Program-made: the position numbers and the translations under genes
Assembly (NCBI GenBank): GCA_002435755.1
Contig: DIYH01000013.1
Coordinates: 62,001 to 126,000, forward strand
Direction: 5' to 3'
Length of the DNA: 64,000 nucleotides
DNA from: Flammeovirgaceae bacterium UBA6059
GTDB lineage: Bacteria > Bacteroidota > Bacteroidia > Cytophagales > Cyclobacteriaceae
Notes under the pieces: generated by a model
Databases searched by the model: none
What the model saw: only the letters and a program-made list of their open reading frames with translations
What the model was told of the DNA's origin: nothing
Part shown: positions 16,438 through 26,100 of the stretch, in pieces
How the letters are laid out: each line of letters begins with the position of its first letter
How positions within the stretch are numbered: the first letter of the stretch is position 1

Positions 16438-17686
16438 ATTGTTTGATTTTGCGGTAGAGCGTCCTTTCAGAGATGCCAAGGTCCTTTGCAGCATACTTTC
16501 GTTTGTTTTTGTTTTTGATCAATGCCTTAATGATCAACTCCTTTTCCTTCGCTTCTATAGATAACGACTCATCATCCTCGGTTTCGTGTGAGATGTCCTC
16601 AATTTTATCGTAATCAAGCTCTTCTTCTACAGGCTTAGATTCGTGAGGTTCCAGAAGGTATTGATTTGGAATGACTGGTGTATCCTCAACTTCTTCATTA
16701 CCCATGTTATGAAATAGATTTTCATGCTCTTTGAGGATATCTCCTCCAGATTGATTGCCTTTAAGTAAGCTCAGAACAAGCTTTTTGAGCTCATTCATGT
16801 CACCTTTCATATCAAAAAGTACCTTGTAGAGCAGGTCACGCTCTGAAAACTGCTCCTCTCCGTCACCATCCTGATTGACCAGGGCAGGGAGGTTAGACTG
16901 CTGAGGAAGGTACTTCAGCAAGGTTTCGACATTGATGCTGCGATCCATCTCCAGCACAGAGATCTGTTCTGCAAGGTTCTTTAACTGTCGGATATTGCCC
17001 GGAAATCTGAAATTGAGCAGTGCCCGCTTAGCTGCATCATCTAGGACGATTGGCTTTACCTTATACCTATCAGAAAAATCTGAAGTGAACTTGCGAAACA
17101 ACAAAAGTATATCTTCACCACGCTCCCGCAACGGCGGAACATAGATCGGCACAGTATTAAGGCGATAGTAGAGATCCTCTCTGAACTTCTTCTTTTCTAC
17201 AGCTGCAAGCAAATTGACATTGGTAGCAGCTATCACGCGCACGTTGGTCTTGAGGACTTTGGAAGAACCTACTTTAATGAATTCTCCGTTTTCTAGCACC
17301 CTCAACAATCTCGCTTGCGTGCTTGTAGGCATTTCGCCGATTTCATCGAGAAAAATGGTGCCCCCATTGGTCACCTCGAAGTATCCTTTGCGCGCTTCAT
17401 GGGCGCCTGTGAAACTACCCTTTTCATGACCAAAGAGCTCAGAGTCGATAGTTCCTTCGGGAATGGCACCACAGTTGATTGCTATGAACTGACCATGCTT
17501 ACGATGACTAAGCGAATGTATGATTTTTGAAAAACTCTCTTTACCGCTACCGCTTTCACCCGTAATGAGTACGCTCATGTCAGTAGGGGCGACCTGGGAG
17601 GCCACTTCTATGGCATGATTCAATTGGGGAGAGTTACCAACAATCCCAAATCGTTGCTTAATGGACTGAATTTCTGCCGGACTCAT
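16418..17686 (-). CDS. sigma-54 interaction domain transcriptional activator
   Basis: 422 residues. The AAA+ domain spans residues about 12-245: Walker A GESGSGKE (43-50), sigma-54 contact loop GSFTGA (90-95, Ser for the usual Ala), Walker B TIFLDEIGE (110-118) and arginine-finger region FREDLYYRLN. A linker of about 130 residues, acidic near its end, follows, and then a Fis-type HTH (AAKDLGISERTLYRKIKQYG) at the extreme C-terminus. There is no N-terminal receiver, GAF or PAS domain, so activity is probably controlled by level or by a partner protein. Lies 1 nt after the miaB stop and overlaps lptE. This order is conserved in Bacteroidota. Confidence 0.92.
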   Translation of the reverse strand: MSPAEIQSIKQRFGIVGNSPQLNHAIEVASQVAPTDMSVLITGESGSGKESFSKIIHSLSHRKHGQFIAINCGAIPEGTIDSELFGHEKGSFTGAHEARKGYFEVTNGGTIFLDEIGEMPTSTQARLLRVLENGEFIKVGSSKVLKTNVRVIAATNVNLLAAVEKKKFREDLYYRLNTVPIYVPPLRERGEDILLLFRKFTSDFSDRYKVKPIVLDDAAKRALLNFRFPGNIRQLKNLAEQISVLEMDRSINVETLLKYLPQQSNLPALVNQDGDGEEQFSERDLLYKVLFDMKGDMNELKKLVLSLLKGNQSGGDILKEHENLFHNMGNEEVEDTPVIPNQYLLEPHESKPVEEELDYDKIEDISHETEDDESLSIEAKEKELIIKALIKNKNKRKYAAKDLGISERTLYRKIKQYGVEEL

Positions 17687-17687
17687 C

Positions 17688-19148
17688 TTAATCTACTGCT
17701 TCACCAATCAGAGTTGCTCCGGTACAGTTATTCACCTTCACATTCACATATTGTCCTTTTTGAAAGTCCTTCTTAGGAAAAACTATCACTTTGTTTGCTG
17801 AATTCCTGCCCTGAAGTTCATCAGTGGACTTTTTGGAAGTACCCTCAATGAGTACCTTAAAGACTTTGCCAATATCTCTCCGATTTCTGGTAAGTGAAAT
17901 TGCCCGCTGCTTGTCTATGATCTCATTAAGTCGCCGTTTCTTAATATTTAAGGGTATATCATCCTCATACTTCTTAGCTGCCAGTGTTCCGGGGCGTTCA
18001 GAATAGTAGAACATATATGAGAAGTCATACCGTACGTAATCCATCAGGGTCAGCGTGTCCTGATGCTCTTCTTCAGTCTCAGTGCAGAAGCCTGCAATCA
18101 TATCTGATGAGATGCCACAATCTTCACCGAGAATTTCTCTGATAGCATCTACGCGATTGATGTACCATTCACGACTATAGGTTCTGTTCATTAATTCCAA
18201 CACTCGGGAGTTGCCACTCTGAGCAGGAAGGTGAATGTAATTACAGATATTTTCATGCTTCTTCATCGTGTGAAGCACTTCATCGGTAATGTCTTTTGGA
18301 TGTGAAGTTGAGAACCTTACTCTCAAGTCCGGATGTACTAGAGCTACCATCTTAAGTAGGTTGGCAAAATTGACAACCCCGGATTGGGCTTCTTCATTCT
18401 TCTCCAGCCTGGCCTTGTTGTTTTCGATAGCGCTCCATTTATACGAGTCTACATTTTGTCCAAGTAGTGTTACTTCACGATAGCCTTTATCAAATAGCTC
18501 CTGCGCTTCTTTGACGATAGAATGTGGGTCTCTGCTGCGTTCCCGTCCTCGGGTAAAAGGCACAACACAAAATGAGCACATATTGTCACAACCTCGCATG
18601 ATGGAAATGAAAGCTGTCACACCATTGGAATTGAGCCTGACGGGGCTGATGTCAGCATAGGTCTCTTCCCTTGACAAAAATGTGTTCACAGCCTTGTGCC
18701 CTTCATCCACCTCTTTGATCAGGTTGGGCAGGTCGCGGTAAGCGTCAGGTCCTGCCACAATGTCGACAATCTTTTCTTCCTCCAGCAATTTGGCTTTGAG
18801 TCGCTCAGCCATGCATCCCAGCACACCGATTTTCATTTCAGGCTTCTGTGCTTTGATGGTATTGAACTGAGTCAACCTTTTGCGAACAGTCAGTTCTGCC
18901 TTTTCTCTGATAGAGCAGGTATTGATGAATACAACGTCCGCATCTTCGAAACTCGAAGTGGTATCAAAGCCGTCTTTCTGCATGATGGAGGAGACGATTT
19001 CACTATCAGAAAAATTCATTTGACATCCGTAGCTTTCGATGTAAAGCTTCTTTGAAGCACTCTTATTACCATCAATTGTGGTTTTGAAAGTCTCACAAGC
19101 GGCTTCTTCTGCGGGAAGTATATCTATATCTTTAATAAGTTCTGTCAT
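17688..19148 (-). CDS. miaB: tRNA-2-methylthio-N6-dimethylallyladenosine synthase MiaB
   Basis: 486 residues. The N-terminal MTTase domain has the three auxiliary cluster cysteines C42 (ESYGCQMNFSDSE), C78 (FINTCSIREKAE) and C112 (GVLGCMAERLK). The radical-SAM motif C187-x3-C191-x2-C194 lies in MRGCDNMCSFCVVPFTRGR. A TRAM domain ends the protein (VLIEGTSKKSTDELQGRNSA...). It methylthiolates i6A37 of tRNAs reading UNN codons. ATG at 19148. It is the first gene of the operon. The roughly 40-residue N-terminal extension before the MTTase domain is common in the phylum. Confidence 0.95.
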   Translation of the reverse strand: MTELIKDIDILPAEEAACETFKTTIDGNKSASKKLYIESYGCQMNFSDSEIVSSIMQKDGFDTTSSFEDADVVFINTCSIREKAELTVRKRLTQFNTIKAQKPEMKIGVLGCMAERLKAKLLEEEKIVDIVAGPDAYRDLPNLIKEVDEGHKAVNTFLSREETYADISPVRLNSNGVTAFISIMRGCDNMCSFCVVPFTRGRERSRDPHSIVKEAQELFDKGYREVTLLGQNVDSYKWSAIENNKARLEKNEEAQSGVVNFANLLKMVALVHPDLRVRFSTSHPKDITDEVLHTMKKHENICNYIHLPAQSGNSRVLELMNRTYSREWYINRVDAIREILGEDCGISSDMIAGFCTETEEEHQDTLTLMDYVRYDFSYMFYYSERPGTLAAKKYEDDIPLNIKKRRLNEIIDKQRAISLTRNRRDIGKVFKVLIEGTSKKSTDELQGRNSANKVIVFPKKDFQKGQYVNVKVNNCTGATLIGEAVD

Positions 19149-19246
19149 ACACGTAATCCTAAACGGTGTGCAAATCTAGACAAAGCAGACAAAATGTCAG
19201 TCTATTTCATCACTCTAATAGAAACACAATTTGTCCTGTCTTAGAA

Positions 19247-19277
19247 CAAAAAAATCCCGACCTGGGCCGGGATTTTG
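19247..19277. terminator. terminator downstream of the YceI gene
   Basis: A 9-bp stem (AAAATCCCG at 19251-19259 with CGGGATTTT at 19268-19276) has an 8-nt loop. It is followed on the minus strand by a T-run. It separates the YceI gene from miaB. Confidence 0.8.
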
Positions 19278-19299
19278 TATTTCAAGTTCAAACGTATTC

Positions 19300-20055
19300 T
19301 TACATTGTCGCCGCATTGGAAGTGCTCGCAGTGATCTCAAAGCCCACATTCACCGTGTTGTAGATAAACTTGTCTTTGGCCTTATCCACTGCATTAGCCT
19401 CATCTCCATAAGACAAGTTCCACGCTGTACGATCTATGTTGAAGTTGGCTACAGCGGAGACACTACCTTCTGACAAACTTACTGATGCTGGGAAACTCAC
19501 ACTTTTTGTTACACCTCTCATCGTAAGATTGCCTGTGATCATGTGGGTAGGATTGGTTACCATGATCTCACTTGCTTTGGCTGGAGTGAACTCTGTTTCA
19601 AATTCTTCTTTGTCCTCGACCGACATATCGGCAGAAAAAGCAGATGCTTCAACCAAGTCGAATGTCGCGGTAGGATGGGTAGCCGCATCGAAGAAGTCAG
19701 GAGACATCAAGTGTCCTTTCAATTTACCATTACTTTCCTCTTCCGCGGGAATATCTAAGACAGTAAGTGAATTGATATCTATAGTAAAGCTTGCGGAGCT
19801 TATGCCACCATTTTCTACTGTCATACTTCCATCGGTGATGCCGATAGTTCCGTTATGCTTTCCTGTAGGTTTATAACCTATCCAGGTCACAGTACTAGCA
19901 TCAGTGTTTATAGCCAATGTTTCAGCTGCAGCTCCAGCATCAGCTACTTCCATTGCTTCGCCTGCTTCAGCTGTTTCACCACTTGGCTTGGGTCCACAAC
20001 CGTAGACGAGAACGAACAAAGCCGTCAGTGCAAGGAGTGATTTTTTAAGTGTCAT
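19300..20055 (-). CDS. YceI family lipoprotein
   Basis: 251 residues from ATG 20055 (MTLKKSLLALTALFVLVYGC); the long open frame upstream has no support. The lipobox VYGC gives C20 as the lipidated residue. A low-complexity Ala/Glu linker follows, then the YceI lipocalin-like barrel: STVTWIGYKPTGKHNGTIG, FTIDINSLTVLDI, LKGHLMSPDFFDAATHPTA and ITGNLTMRGVTKSVSFP. YceI proteins bind isoprenoid or other hydrophobic ligands in the periplasm. Here it is predicted to be anchored in a membrane. Monocistronic, with its own terminator. Confidence 0.9.
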   Translation of the reverse strand: MTLKKSLLALTALFVLVYGCGPKPSGETAEAGEAMEVADAGAAAETLAINTDASTVTWIGYKPTGKHNGTIGITDGSMTVENGGISSASFTIDINSLTVLDIPAEEESNGKLKGHLMSPDFFDAATHPTATFDLVEASAFSADMSVEDKEEFETEFTPAKASEIMVTNPTHMITGNLTMRGVTKSVSFPASVSLSEGSVSAVANFNIDRTAWNLSYGDEANAVDKAKDKFIYNTVNVGFEITASTSNAATM

Positions 20056-20082
20056 AGTTATTATAGTTTTAGGTTTCGAATA

Positions 20083-20111
20083 TTTCAACCAACGAGCTAT
20101 GCTTATGTTTG
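20083..20111 (+). promoter_or_regulatory. candidate Bacteroidota-type promoter of the carbonic anhydrase operon
   Basis: The -7 element TATGTTTG (20104-20111) matches TAnnTTTG exactly. TTTC (20083-20086) lies 17 nt upstream, one base off the TTTG -33 element. The predicted start leaves a leader of about 30 nt before ATG 20150. Confidence 0.4.
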
Positions 20112-20149
20112 GTTGAGTGCGATTTTTCTGATTTACTAACCATACTCTT

Positions 20150-20677
20150 ATGTCGATAATCCTACCGGTGAATGAACACGTACCCTCAATACCAGATTCT
20201 TGTTGGCTAGCTCCAAATGCTACCGTTGTAGGAGAGGTACAGTTTGGTGAGAATTGCACAGTATGGTTTAATGCTGTGGTGCGCGGGGATGTGAATGCTA
20301 TCACTATCGGAGATAGGACGAACATCCAGGATAACGCTGTGATCCATTGTACTTATCAGCGAGCTGCTACCAAGATAGGATCGAATGTATCTATCGGTCA
20401 TACAGCCATTATTCATGGATGCACACTTGAAGATAACGTCCTGATTGGAATGGGAGCTATAGTAATGGACCATGCCGTGGTACAAGAAGGCGCCATCATA
20501 GCGGCTGGGGCAGTAGTGTTAGAAAAAACTGTGGTTGAAGCAGGCGCCATTTATGCTGGTATTCCTGCTAAGAAGGTGAAAATGGCACAAGGTGACGTTA
20601 AGGATATGATCGGCCGAACTGCCAACAATTATATAAAATATGCCGGATGGTTTAAAGGAGGTGAGAATGATCAATAA
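20150..20677 (+). CDS. gamma-class carbonic anhydrase family protein
   Basis: 175 residues. A left-handed beta-helix built from hexapeptide repeats (NATVVGEVQFGENCTVWFNA, VRGDVNAITIGDRTNIQDNA) is capped by a C-terminal helix. The three histidines of the gamma-CA metal site are present at 66 (AVIHC), 84 (SIGHTA) and 89 (IIHGC). It may hydrate CO2, but members of the YrdA/PaaY branch often lack proven carbonic anhydrase activity. Cytoplasmic. The first gene of a three-gene overlapping set with the DinB-fold and 4-TM genes. Confidence 0.88.
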   Translation: MSIILPVNEHVPSIPDSCWLAPNATVVGEVQFGENCTVWFNAVVRGDVNAITIGDRTNIQDNAVIHCTYQRAATKIGSNVSIGHTAIIHGCTLEDNVLIGMGAIVMDHAVVQEGAIIAAGAVVLEKTVVEAGAIYAGIPAKKVKMAQGDVKDMIGRTANNYIKYAGWFKGGENDQ

Positions 20678-21182
20678 ACCAAACCTAGCAGATGTGCCGC
20701 CATTTTACCGTGGCTATGTAGAGCCCCTACCGGAAAACGGGATCGAAGCATACCTCAAGGAGCAGTGTAGTTCATTTGTGTCATGGATGAAAGAATTGCC
20801 AAAGGCGGCCTATCAAGAGACGTATGGCAAGGACAAATGGACGGTAGCAGAAGTGATAGGTCACCTGATAGATGCGGAGAGGGTTTTTTCATTTAGGATC
20901 ATGTCCATTGCTAGGGGAGAGCAGGGTGCATTACCAGGATTTGATCAAAATGCATACGTAGTTGAAGGTCGTTTCAATCAACGTGACTCTGAATCGCTCA
21001 TCGAAGAGTTTACTGCCTTGAGGGCTGCTAACCTGGCATTGATCAATTCGCTTGATGATACTGCAGCACATAAGGAAGGAAATGCCAATGAGGTCAACAT
21101 GAGTATCAGCACAATCGTCTATATTATGGCAGGCCATGTCCGCCATCATATGCATATCTTTAAAGAAAAATACGGATTATGA
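20667..21182 (+). CDS. DinB-fold family protein (DUF664/DfsB-like)
   Basis: 171 residues from ATG 20667, chosen because a near-perfect Shine-Dalgarno AAAGGAGG (20654-20661) precedes it. The upstream in-frame ATG at 20640 lies inside the carbonic anhydrase gene. Four-helix-bundle family with the metal-binding histidines visible in WTVAEVIGHLIDAERVF and in IMAGHVRHHMHIFKEKYG. DinB/YfiT-like proteins are thiol-dependent (bacillithiol or similar) S-transferases or hydrolases. This one's substrate is unknown, and the fold is unrelated to DNA polymerase IV. It overlaps the preceding gene by 11 nt and the next by 4 nt. Confidence 0.85.
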   Translation: MINKPNLADVPPFYRGYVEPLPENGIEAYLKEQCSSFVSWMKELPKAAYQETYGKDKWTVAEVIGHLIDAERVFSFRIMSIARGEQGALPGFDQNAYVVEGRFNQRDSESLIEEFTALRAANLALINSLDDTAAHKEGNANEVNMSISTIVYIMAGHVRHHMHIFKEKYGL

Positions 21183-21526
21183 GTCTACTAATAAGATTGG
21201 TACTATCTGCTGTAGGAGTGCTAATAGCTGCCTATATCCTGCCTGGGGTCAATGTAGATGGTTTTTTTGCTGCCATTGTTGTCTCAGTCATATTGGGTAT
21301 TCTCAACTGGACAGTCAAGCCGCTGTTGATCTTATTCACTCTACCGCTCACTGTGGTGACTCTTGGACTCTTTCTGCTTGTGATCAACGCCCTTATCATA
21401 CTGCTGGCTAATGCCATTGTTCCCGGTTTTCAGGTTGACGGTTTCTGGTGGGCGCTACTCTTTAGTCTTGTGCTGACTATACTCAACTCATTCTTCAATG
21501 ATATTTCGGGAGACAAGAACCGCTAA
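21179..21526 (+). CDS. phage-holin superfamily IV (PF04020-like) 4-TM membrane protein
   Basis: 115 residues, almost entirely hydrophobic, with four predicted transmembrane helices: LLIRLVLSAVGVLIAAYILP, GFFAAIVVSVILGILNW, KPLLILFTLPLTVVTLGLFL and WWALLFSLVLTILNSFF. The motifs PGVNVDGFFAAI and NWTVKPLL are typical of the family. Although named after a mycobacteriophage holin, the family is widespread in bacterial chromosomes with no phage context, as here. The function is unknown. ATG overlaps the DinB-fold gene stop by 4 nt. Confidence 0.85.
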   Translation: MSLLIRLVLSAVGVLIAAYILPGVNVDGFFAAIVVSVILGILNWTVKPLLILFTLPLTVVTLGLFLLVINALIILLANAIVPGFQVDGFWWALLFSLVLTILNSFFNDISGDKNR

Positions 21527-21530
21527 AAGT

Positions 21531-21880
21531 TTATTCTCCCATACTTAATGCCTCATTGAGGAGGGATCTGTCACCAGTCATTTGCCAATAGATCAATGAA
21601 GTTGGGATCATGCCACAACTATTGAACTCATCCATGAACTCACTCATACTGAAGTTGCCATCACGCTGACGGGCATATTCAGCTATGATCTTCTCAACTT
21701 CTAGCTTACCAATATTGTAGCTTGTCCCATAGGCAGGTCGTCTCAGATAGAATTGTTCTTCATGTTGGATAATACCTCCGTTTGCAGGGAGTAGGTTCGC
21801 TACACATGGTCTCAGAAGACGATATGCTTGAACTCAGAATATCCAGAATAACTTCGGCAGCTATCTTATAAAACAAGCTT
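21531..21880 (-). pseudogene. degraded C-terminus of a DUF885 family protein
   Basis: On the minus strand a frame of about 100 codons ends at TAA (21531-21533) and reads ...HEEQFYLRRPAYGTSYNIGK, then LEVEKIIAEYARQRDGNF, SMSEFMDEFNSCGMIPTSLI, YWQMTGD. This matches the C-terminal end of DUF885 proteins (exported alpha-helical putative peptidases). There is no start codon. The frame is broken by TGA at 21834-21836, and a coding-like stretch (FYKIAAEVILDIL) continues in another frame upstream, so a frameshift and a large 5' loss are evident. The remainder of the gene is not in the window. Confidence 0.6.
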
Positions 21881-21887
21881 TCCGTGA

Positions 21888-21924
21888 CAGATTTAAGCAT
21901 TGATAGCAATACGGCTTAAATCTG
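21888..21924. repeat. perfect 11-bp inverted repeat
   Basis: CAGATTTAAGC (21888-21898) and GCTTAAATCTG (21914-21924) around a 15-nt spacer, at the broken 5' edge of the DUF885 remnant. It could mark a deletion or insertion scar. No T-run. Between here and 22030 nothing else is recognised. Confidence 0.5.
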
Positions 21925-22029
21925 ATTGTACACTTCAAATAAGCGATATCTAAATTTGATTTGTTATTGAGACTAGGAAAAGCATTGATAGATGAGCCTC
22001 AATTGGCTGAAGAATACTTTGCAGCCTTT

Positions 22030-23175
22030 TTACCTGCCATTCCTTTGACTTTTACGATAGCGCTTCTTTGCTGCTCTCCTTTGTTTACCATACTTCCTTC
22101 TATTCTGCATAGGAGGCTTCCTGCCTTTTATACTTGGAAGGTTTTTACTGCTTGTATAGCGCTTGCTAGGTGACTTGAAACTGTTGATTTTACGTACGCT
22201 TTTCCTCTTAGCCTTAGCAGAGTTGCGGGAGCCTATTTTTCCTGGTTTTCTGGTGTTCAGCGACTTCCTACGATAATTAATAGCAGCCCTATAGTCATCT
22301 TTAAAGCGTTCCTGGTAGTTGTAATTCGAAAAGTCAAAACGTAGTGCAATCTCGCTTGTGTTACCAAGGTTGACAGCACCATTGGCTATTTCATGAGTGT
22401 AACCCAGCATGATCTTTTTTGCCAGCTTGACTGAGGCACTCATACTGATAATATCATTCTGCCGATAAGCGCCCCCGAGCATGATAGCATCGTTGTAGGT
22501 ATAGTAGAGTCCTGCATTCCAAATGGAATTTGTAGCCGAGCTTACGTAGTTAAAAGTTGGCTCTAATACATCTCTACGATCAGCAAATGGGATCAGCCCT
22601 GAGGCCATAGCAGAGTAATAGCCATCAAAGAGGATGTTATCTTCATCGTTAAACCAATTCTGGATCATCCTATTGGCAGCAAAGCCCAATCTGAAATACT
22701 GATGCTGGTAATGCACACCGAATGAAAAATCGACACCTGACTCGTTTTGAAGCTGTCTGAAAACAGGGTCGTCAGTACCAGCGTCAAAGTTGATCTCATT
22801 GAAGTCGAAATTGACACCTGTATAGTCTGTCGACAGTCCAAAGGACAGGTTCTTATACGATGAAAAATTGATATGATAAGCCATAGCAGCCGAAGCATAA
22901 GTGCGTTGGACAAAACCAAACTTATCTGTGAATATGCTTGCCCCAAGTCCCAAGCGATGATTGTAAACAGGAGTGTGAAAGCTGAAAAAGTTGTTGCTGA
23001 TAAGGTTATCAAAAGTTTGACGATGCGAGAAGGTCAATGAGCCAAAAGTGTGGCCAGCCACCGCCGGATTATAAAAAAAGGAGTTAGTGAGCTTTTGTGT
23101 GAAGATAGGCACATCCTGACACCAACCTGAGATGGCATGAAAGAGCAGGATAAATAAGAGTATTCCCTTCTTCAC
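22030..23175 (-). CDS. PorP/SprF family T9SS outer-membrane protein with basic C-terminal tail
   Basis: 381 residues, GTG start at 23175. A signal peptide (KKGILLFILLFHAISGWCQ) is followed by the PorP/SprF barrel: VPIFTQKLTNSFFYNPAVAG, FSHRQTFDNLISNNFFSF, RLGLGASIFTDKFGFVQRT and repeated beta-strands up to residue about 290. PorP/SprF proteins help the type IX system deliver or retain type B-CTD adhesins. The last 85 or so residues are extraordinarily rich in Lys and Arg (KAKRKSVRKINSF, GRKPPMQNRRKYGKQRRAAK, ending KRYRKSQRNGR), which is not part of the usual family. It overlaps the giant cargo gene by 1 nt (TAGTG), so synthesis is coupled. Confidence 0.88.
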   Translation of the reverse strand: MKKGILLFILLFHAISGWCQDVPIFTQKLTNSFFYNPAVAGHTFGSLTFSHRQTFDNLISNNFFSFHTPVYNHRLGLGASIFTDKFGFVQRTYASAAMAYHINFSSYKNLSFGLSTDYTGVNFDFNEINFDAGTDDPVFRQLQNESGVDFSFGVHYQHQYFRLGFAANRMIQNWFNDEDNILFDGYYSAMASGLIPFADRRDVLEPTFNYVSSATNSIWNAGLYYTYNDAIMLGGAYRQNDIISMSASVKLAKKIMLGYTHEIANGAVNLGNTSEIALRFDFSNYNYQERFKDDYRAAINYRRKSLNTRKPGKIGSRNSAKAKRKSVRKINSFKSPSKRYTSSKNLPSIKGRKPPMQNRRKYGKQRRAAKKRYRKSQRNGR

Positions 23176-26100
23176 TATTTCAATAGCGTTATAGACTGCA
23201 TAAACCTAGTGCCATCTGCCAAAACGAGTATGCAGATGTATGGTCCCGAATCCAGCCGTTCAAAGTCATCAGCAATACTCACATTGTCGTTGCTGAAGTT
23301 TTCGATTGTGAATAGTGACTTTCCATTCCTATCGGAAAAATGAACCGTGTGCTGCCCCTCGTAAAGCTCCAGGTTTTCTATGTAAAGTCGATCATTCTCA
23401 CCATCGCCGTTTGGCGTAATCAGGTTCCTGATCAACGGGTCAGTACCTGATTCCCGTACTGGTTGCCAGGATTCAGTAGCAATTTCAGACTGTACAGAAA
23501 GTTCGTTAACGGCAAAGAGATAGATGAAATGTTCCACCGCCGACAGCTCATTTTCAAAGAAGATCTGTAGCGTAAATACTCCGTTGGGATTAGCATCTAA
23601 CGTCTCGAACTGTACCAGTTCACCTTCATTTGCAGCAAGACCAGACAGTATAGCCAAAGTATTAATATTAGGCTGTGGCTGATTGTAAATCGCGTAGTGT
23701 ATAACCAGACTTTCCTCGTTGGAAGAGCTGTACTGTAGTGTGATTTCAAGCGATTGTACATCGGTAATTTCGACAGGTTCGATGGTAGGAGGGCCTTTAG
23801 GCGTGACCCACGGGAGAGATGATACGTCAGACAAATTACCCAACTCGTCTTCATGTACAATGTGGAGATAATAAGCGGTTTGATAATCCAGACCTTCCCC
23901 AGTCAGAGTTTCGATCACAGGTTCATCCACTACTGTAATATCAAAGACACCATTGCCGAAATTATCAGTGCCACCTGTCTTCAATACGATCTCTGAAGGT
24001 GTGGCAGAGCTATTAGTCACTACCCAATACATCTTACCTATTTTGTTACTCTGAAACCTGAGATCGATAGAGATCAGCTCATTGATATTCAAAATTTCCA
24101 GATTAGAGATATTTGCGGGGGGATCCAGGATATCTACATTCACTTCGAACATCTCGATATCGCGTACCACATTGCCGAAAATATCACTCAGGCTACCTGC
24201 AGAAGATGCGTATGACAAGAAAGCCTGATCAGCCTGAGTCATCGGACCACTCAAATTAATGGCAAGTGTCACTGAATCTATGGCTTCTATGCTCACTATG
24301 GCAAACAAGCTACCTATAAAGTCAAAGCTAAAACCCACCAAATCATCATAGACCAACGCTTCATCAAAGACAATTATCACCTGCGAAGGGCTGTCATTTG
24401 AAACATCAGCCGAGACCATAGTAGGGGCCTTACCGTCAGCGTCCCATGTGAGGACCTCAATGCTACTAGGAGCACCATTGGAGTCCTCTACAAAAACATG
24501 TAAGTCAAACATCCTATCATTAGCAAGTATCAATGGCGCGATGTTAGCTGTAACAGGTAAATCCACTTCGGCTATCTCGAAACTGCCGAAACCGGCATTG
24601 ATGCCTATTCCATTTTTAATTTGGTCTGTTGTAAAGCTTCCACCAGTTTCTGCAACCAACCAATAAGCCATCCCCTTTTGATCCGACTGTAGTGTAATGT
24701 CAATGCTTTCTACGCCGTTGATCATCGTGATCTCTACATTGCTTAAAATCGGAGGTATAGTCACCACATTATTGGTCACTGCTAGGTCTGCTATACTCTC
24801 AAGCATGTTTTGTGCTGCATCTACTATTTCATTCTGCACAGAGGTATAGCTCAATGTCAACACATCTGATTCAATGATATTTTTACTGAGTTCGACCTGT
24901 ATTTCAGTGGGGCTGAGGAGCGTTTGGTTAGCTGTCGATAAGATTGTTCCGTTTTCATCGCTAATTGTCAAGCCAGCAATCCCACTATTGCTAGAGACTT
25001 CTTCGGAAAAGGTGATCAATACGAGGTTAGGTGAGGAAGTGACGACTGTTGCAGTCTGGATCTCAGGGGGTGACGCGTCTGCAGTCCAAGAGATAGACTT
25101 GATCTCAGATGTGTTGTCATCACTATCTTCTGCTACCGCGAACAAATAATAAGTCGTACCGTCTACCAGACCGGTAGCCTGAATGATTGACTCAATGGTG
25201 GAAGTCGAAGACACTGTAATACTATCTATTCCAAAGCCTCCAGCGTTTTGAGAAGAAAAATCGCTAAGAACAGGTAAAGTGTTCGAATCAGTAATCAGCC
25301 ATTTGAGCTTACCTGATGCGCTAGAAGTATGATTGATTGTGATGGCATTGGCCATATTGACCTGCACTAGTGTAAGATCCAGTGTGATCTCACTTGGATT
25401 ATTGCCATCCAATAATACCTTTTCCGTGAAATTACCTAGCGGATTAGATGCAATGTCTTCGAAACTACCAGCTGATGCATCATAAGTCACAAACAGTGTA
25501 TCCGAATCTGTGATCTCTTGTGAAAGTGTCAACCCGAAATTGAGTGTAGGGCCTGTCGCACCACTTGAAAAGGGGATGATATCCCCACTGTCATTGGTCA
25601 GTGTAATGCCTGCGACTATATCAAATGCGAGCTCCTCTGAAAATACCAACCTGATAGTAGTTGGTGTATTAGGATCAATACTAGCGCTGGATAGCATCGG
25701 TGCTTGATCGTCTGCTGTCCAGGCGATGTTCTCAACAGTTGAGAAATTACCATCAACATCCTCATGCACAAGATATAACTCATACCTGGTGGCATTGATC
25801 AAGTTACTCCCCACGATGGTTTCGGATACGGTGAAATCCGGTGTAGTAATAGAAAAGCTACCACTTCCGTTAGTCGCTGCACTTCCATCTTTCACCGCTG
25901 TTGCTTCTGGGATCACACCGGTCACGTTGATGATCCAGTAGACAGTACCGTTTTCTGTCGACTGGAGTTCCATATCAATTCCTGCTATTTTATCAACTTG
26001 GGTGATTGCCAGGTTAGATATAAATGCAGGTGTAGGGTCAGAGACAAATGGTATTGCTATTGTTCCATTCGAATTTCCTCCAGAAATAATCTGTTCATCA

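Noticed and set aside
20056..20325. 90-residue N-terminal extension of the YceI protein
   Set aside because: It is antisense to the carbonic anhydrase gene. The lipoprotein signal begins at ATG 20055.
20667..21182. DinB-fold protein as a DNA polymerase
   Set aside because: The name is shared by chance. It is a four-helix metal-binding thiol-transferase-type fold, and the real DinB polymerase is at 31657-32868.
21179..21526. Holin-like protein as a sign of prophage
   Set aside because: No other phage gene or attachment site is nearby. The family is common in bacterial chromosomes.
21961..22173. 70-codon plus-strand ORF
   Set aside because: It is mostly antisense to the basic tail of the PorP gene, with no similarity or start signal. 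The first 20 codons alone are not enough to call a gene.
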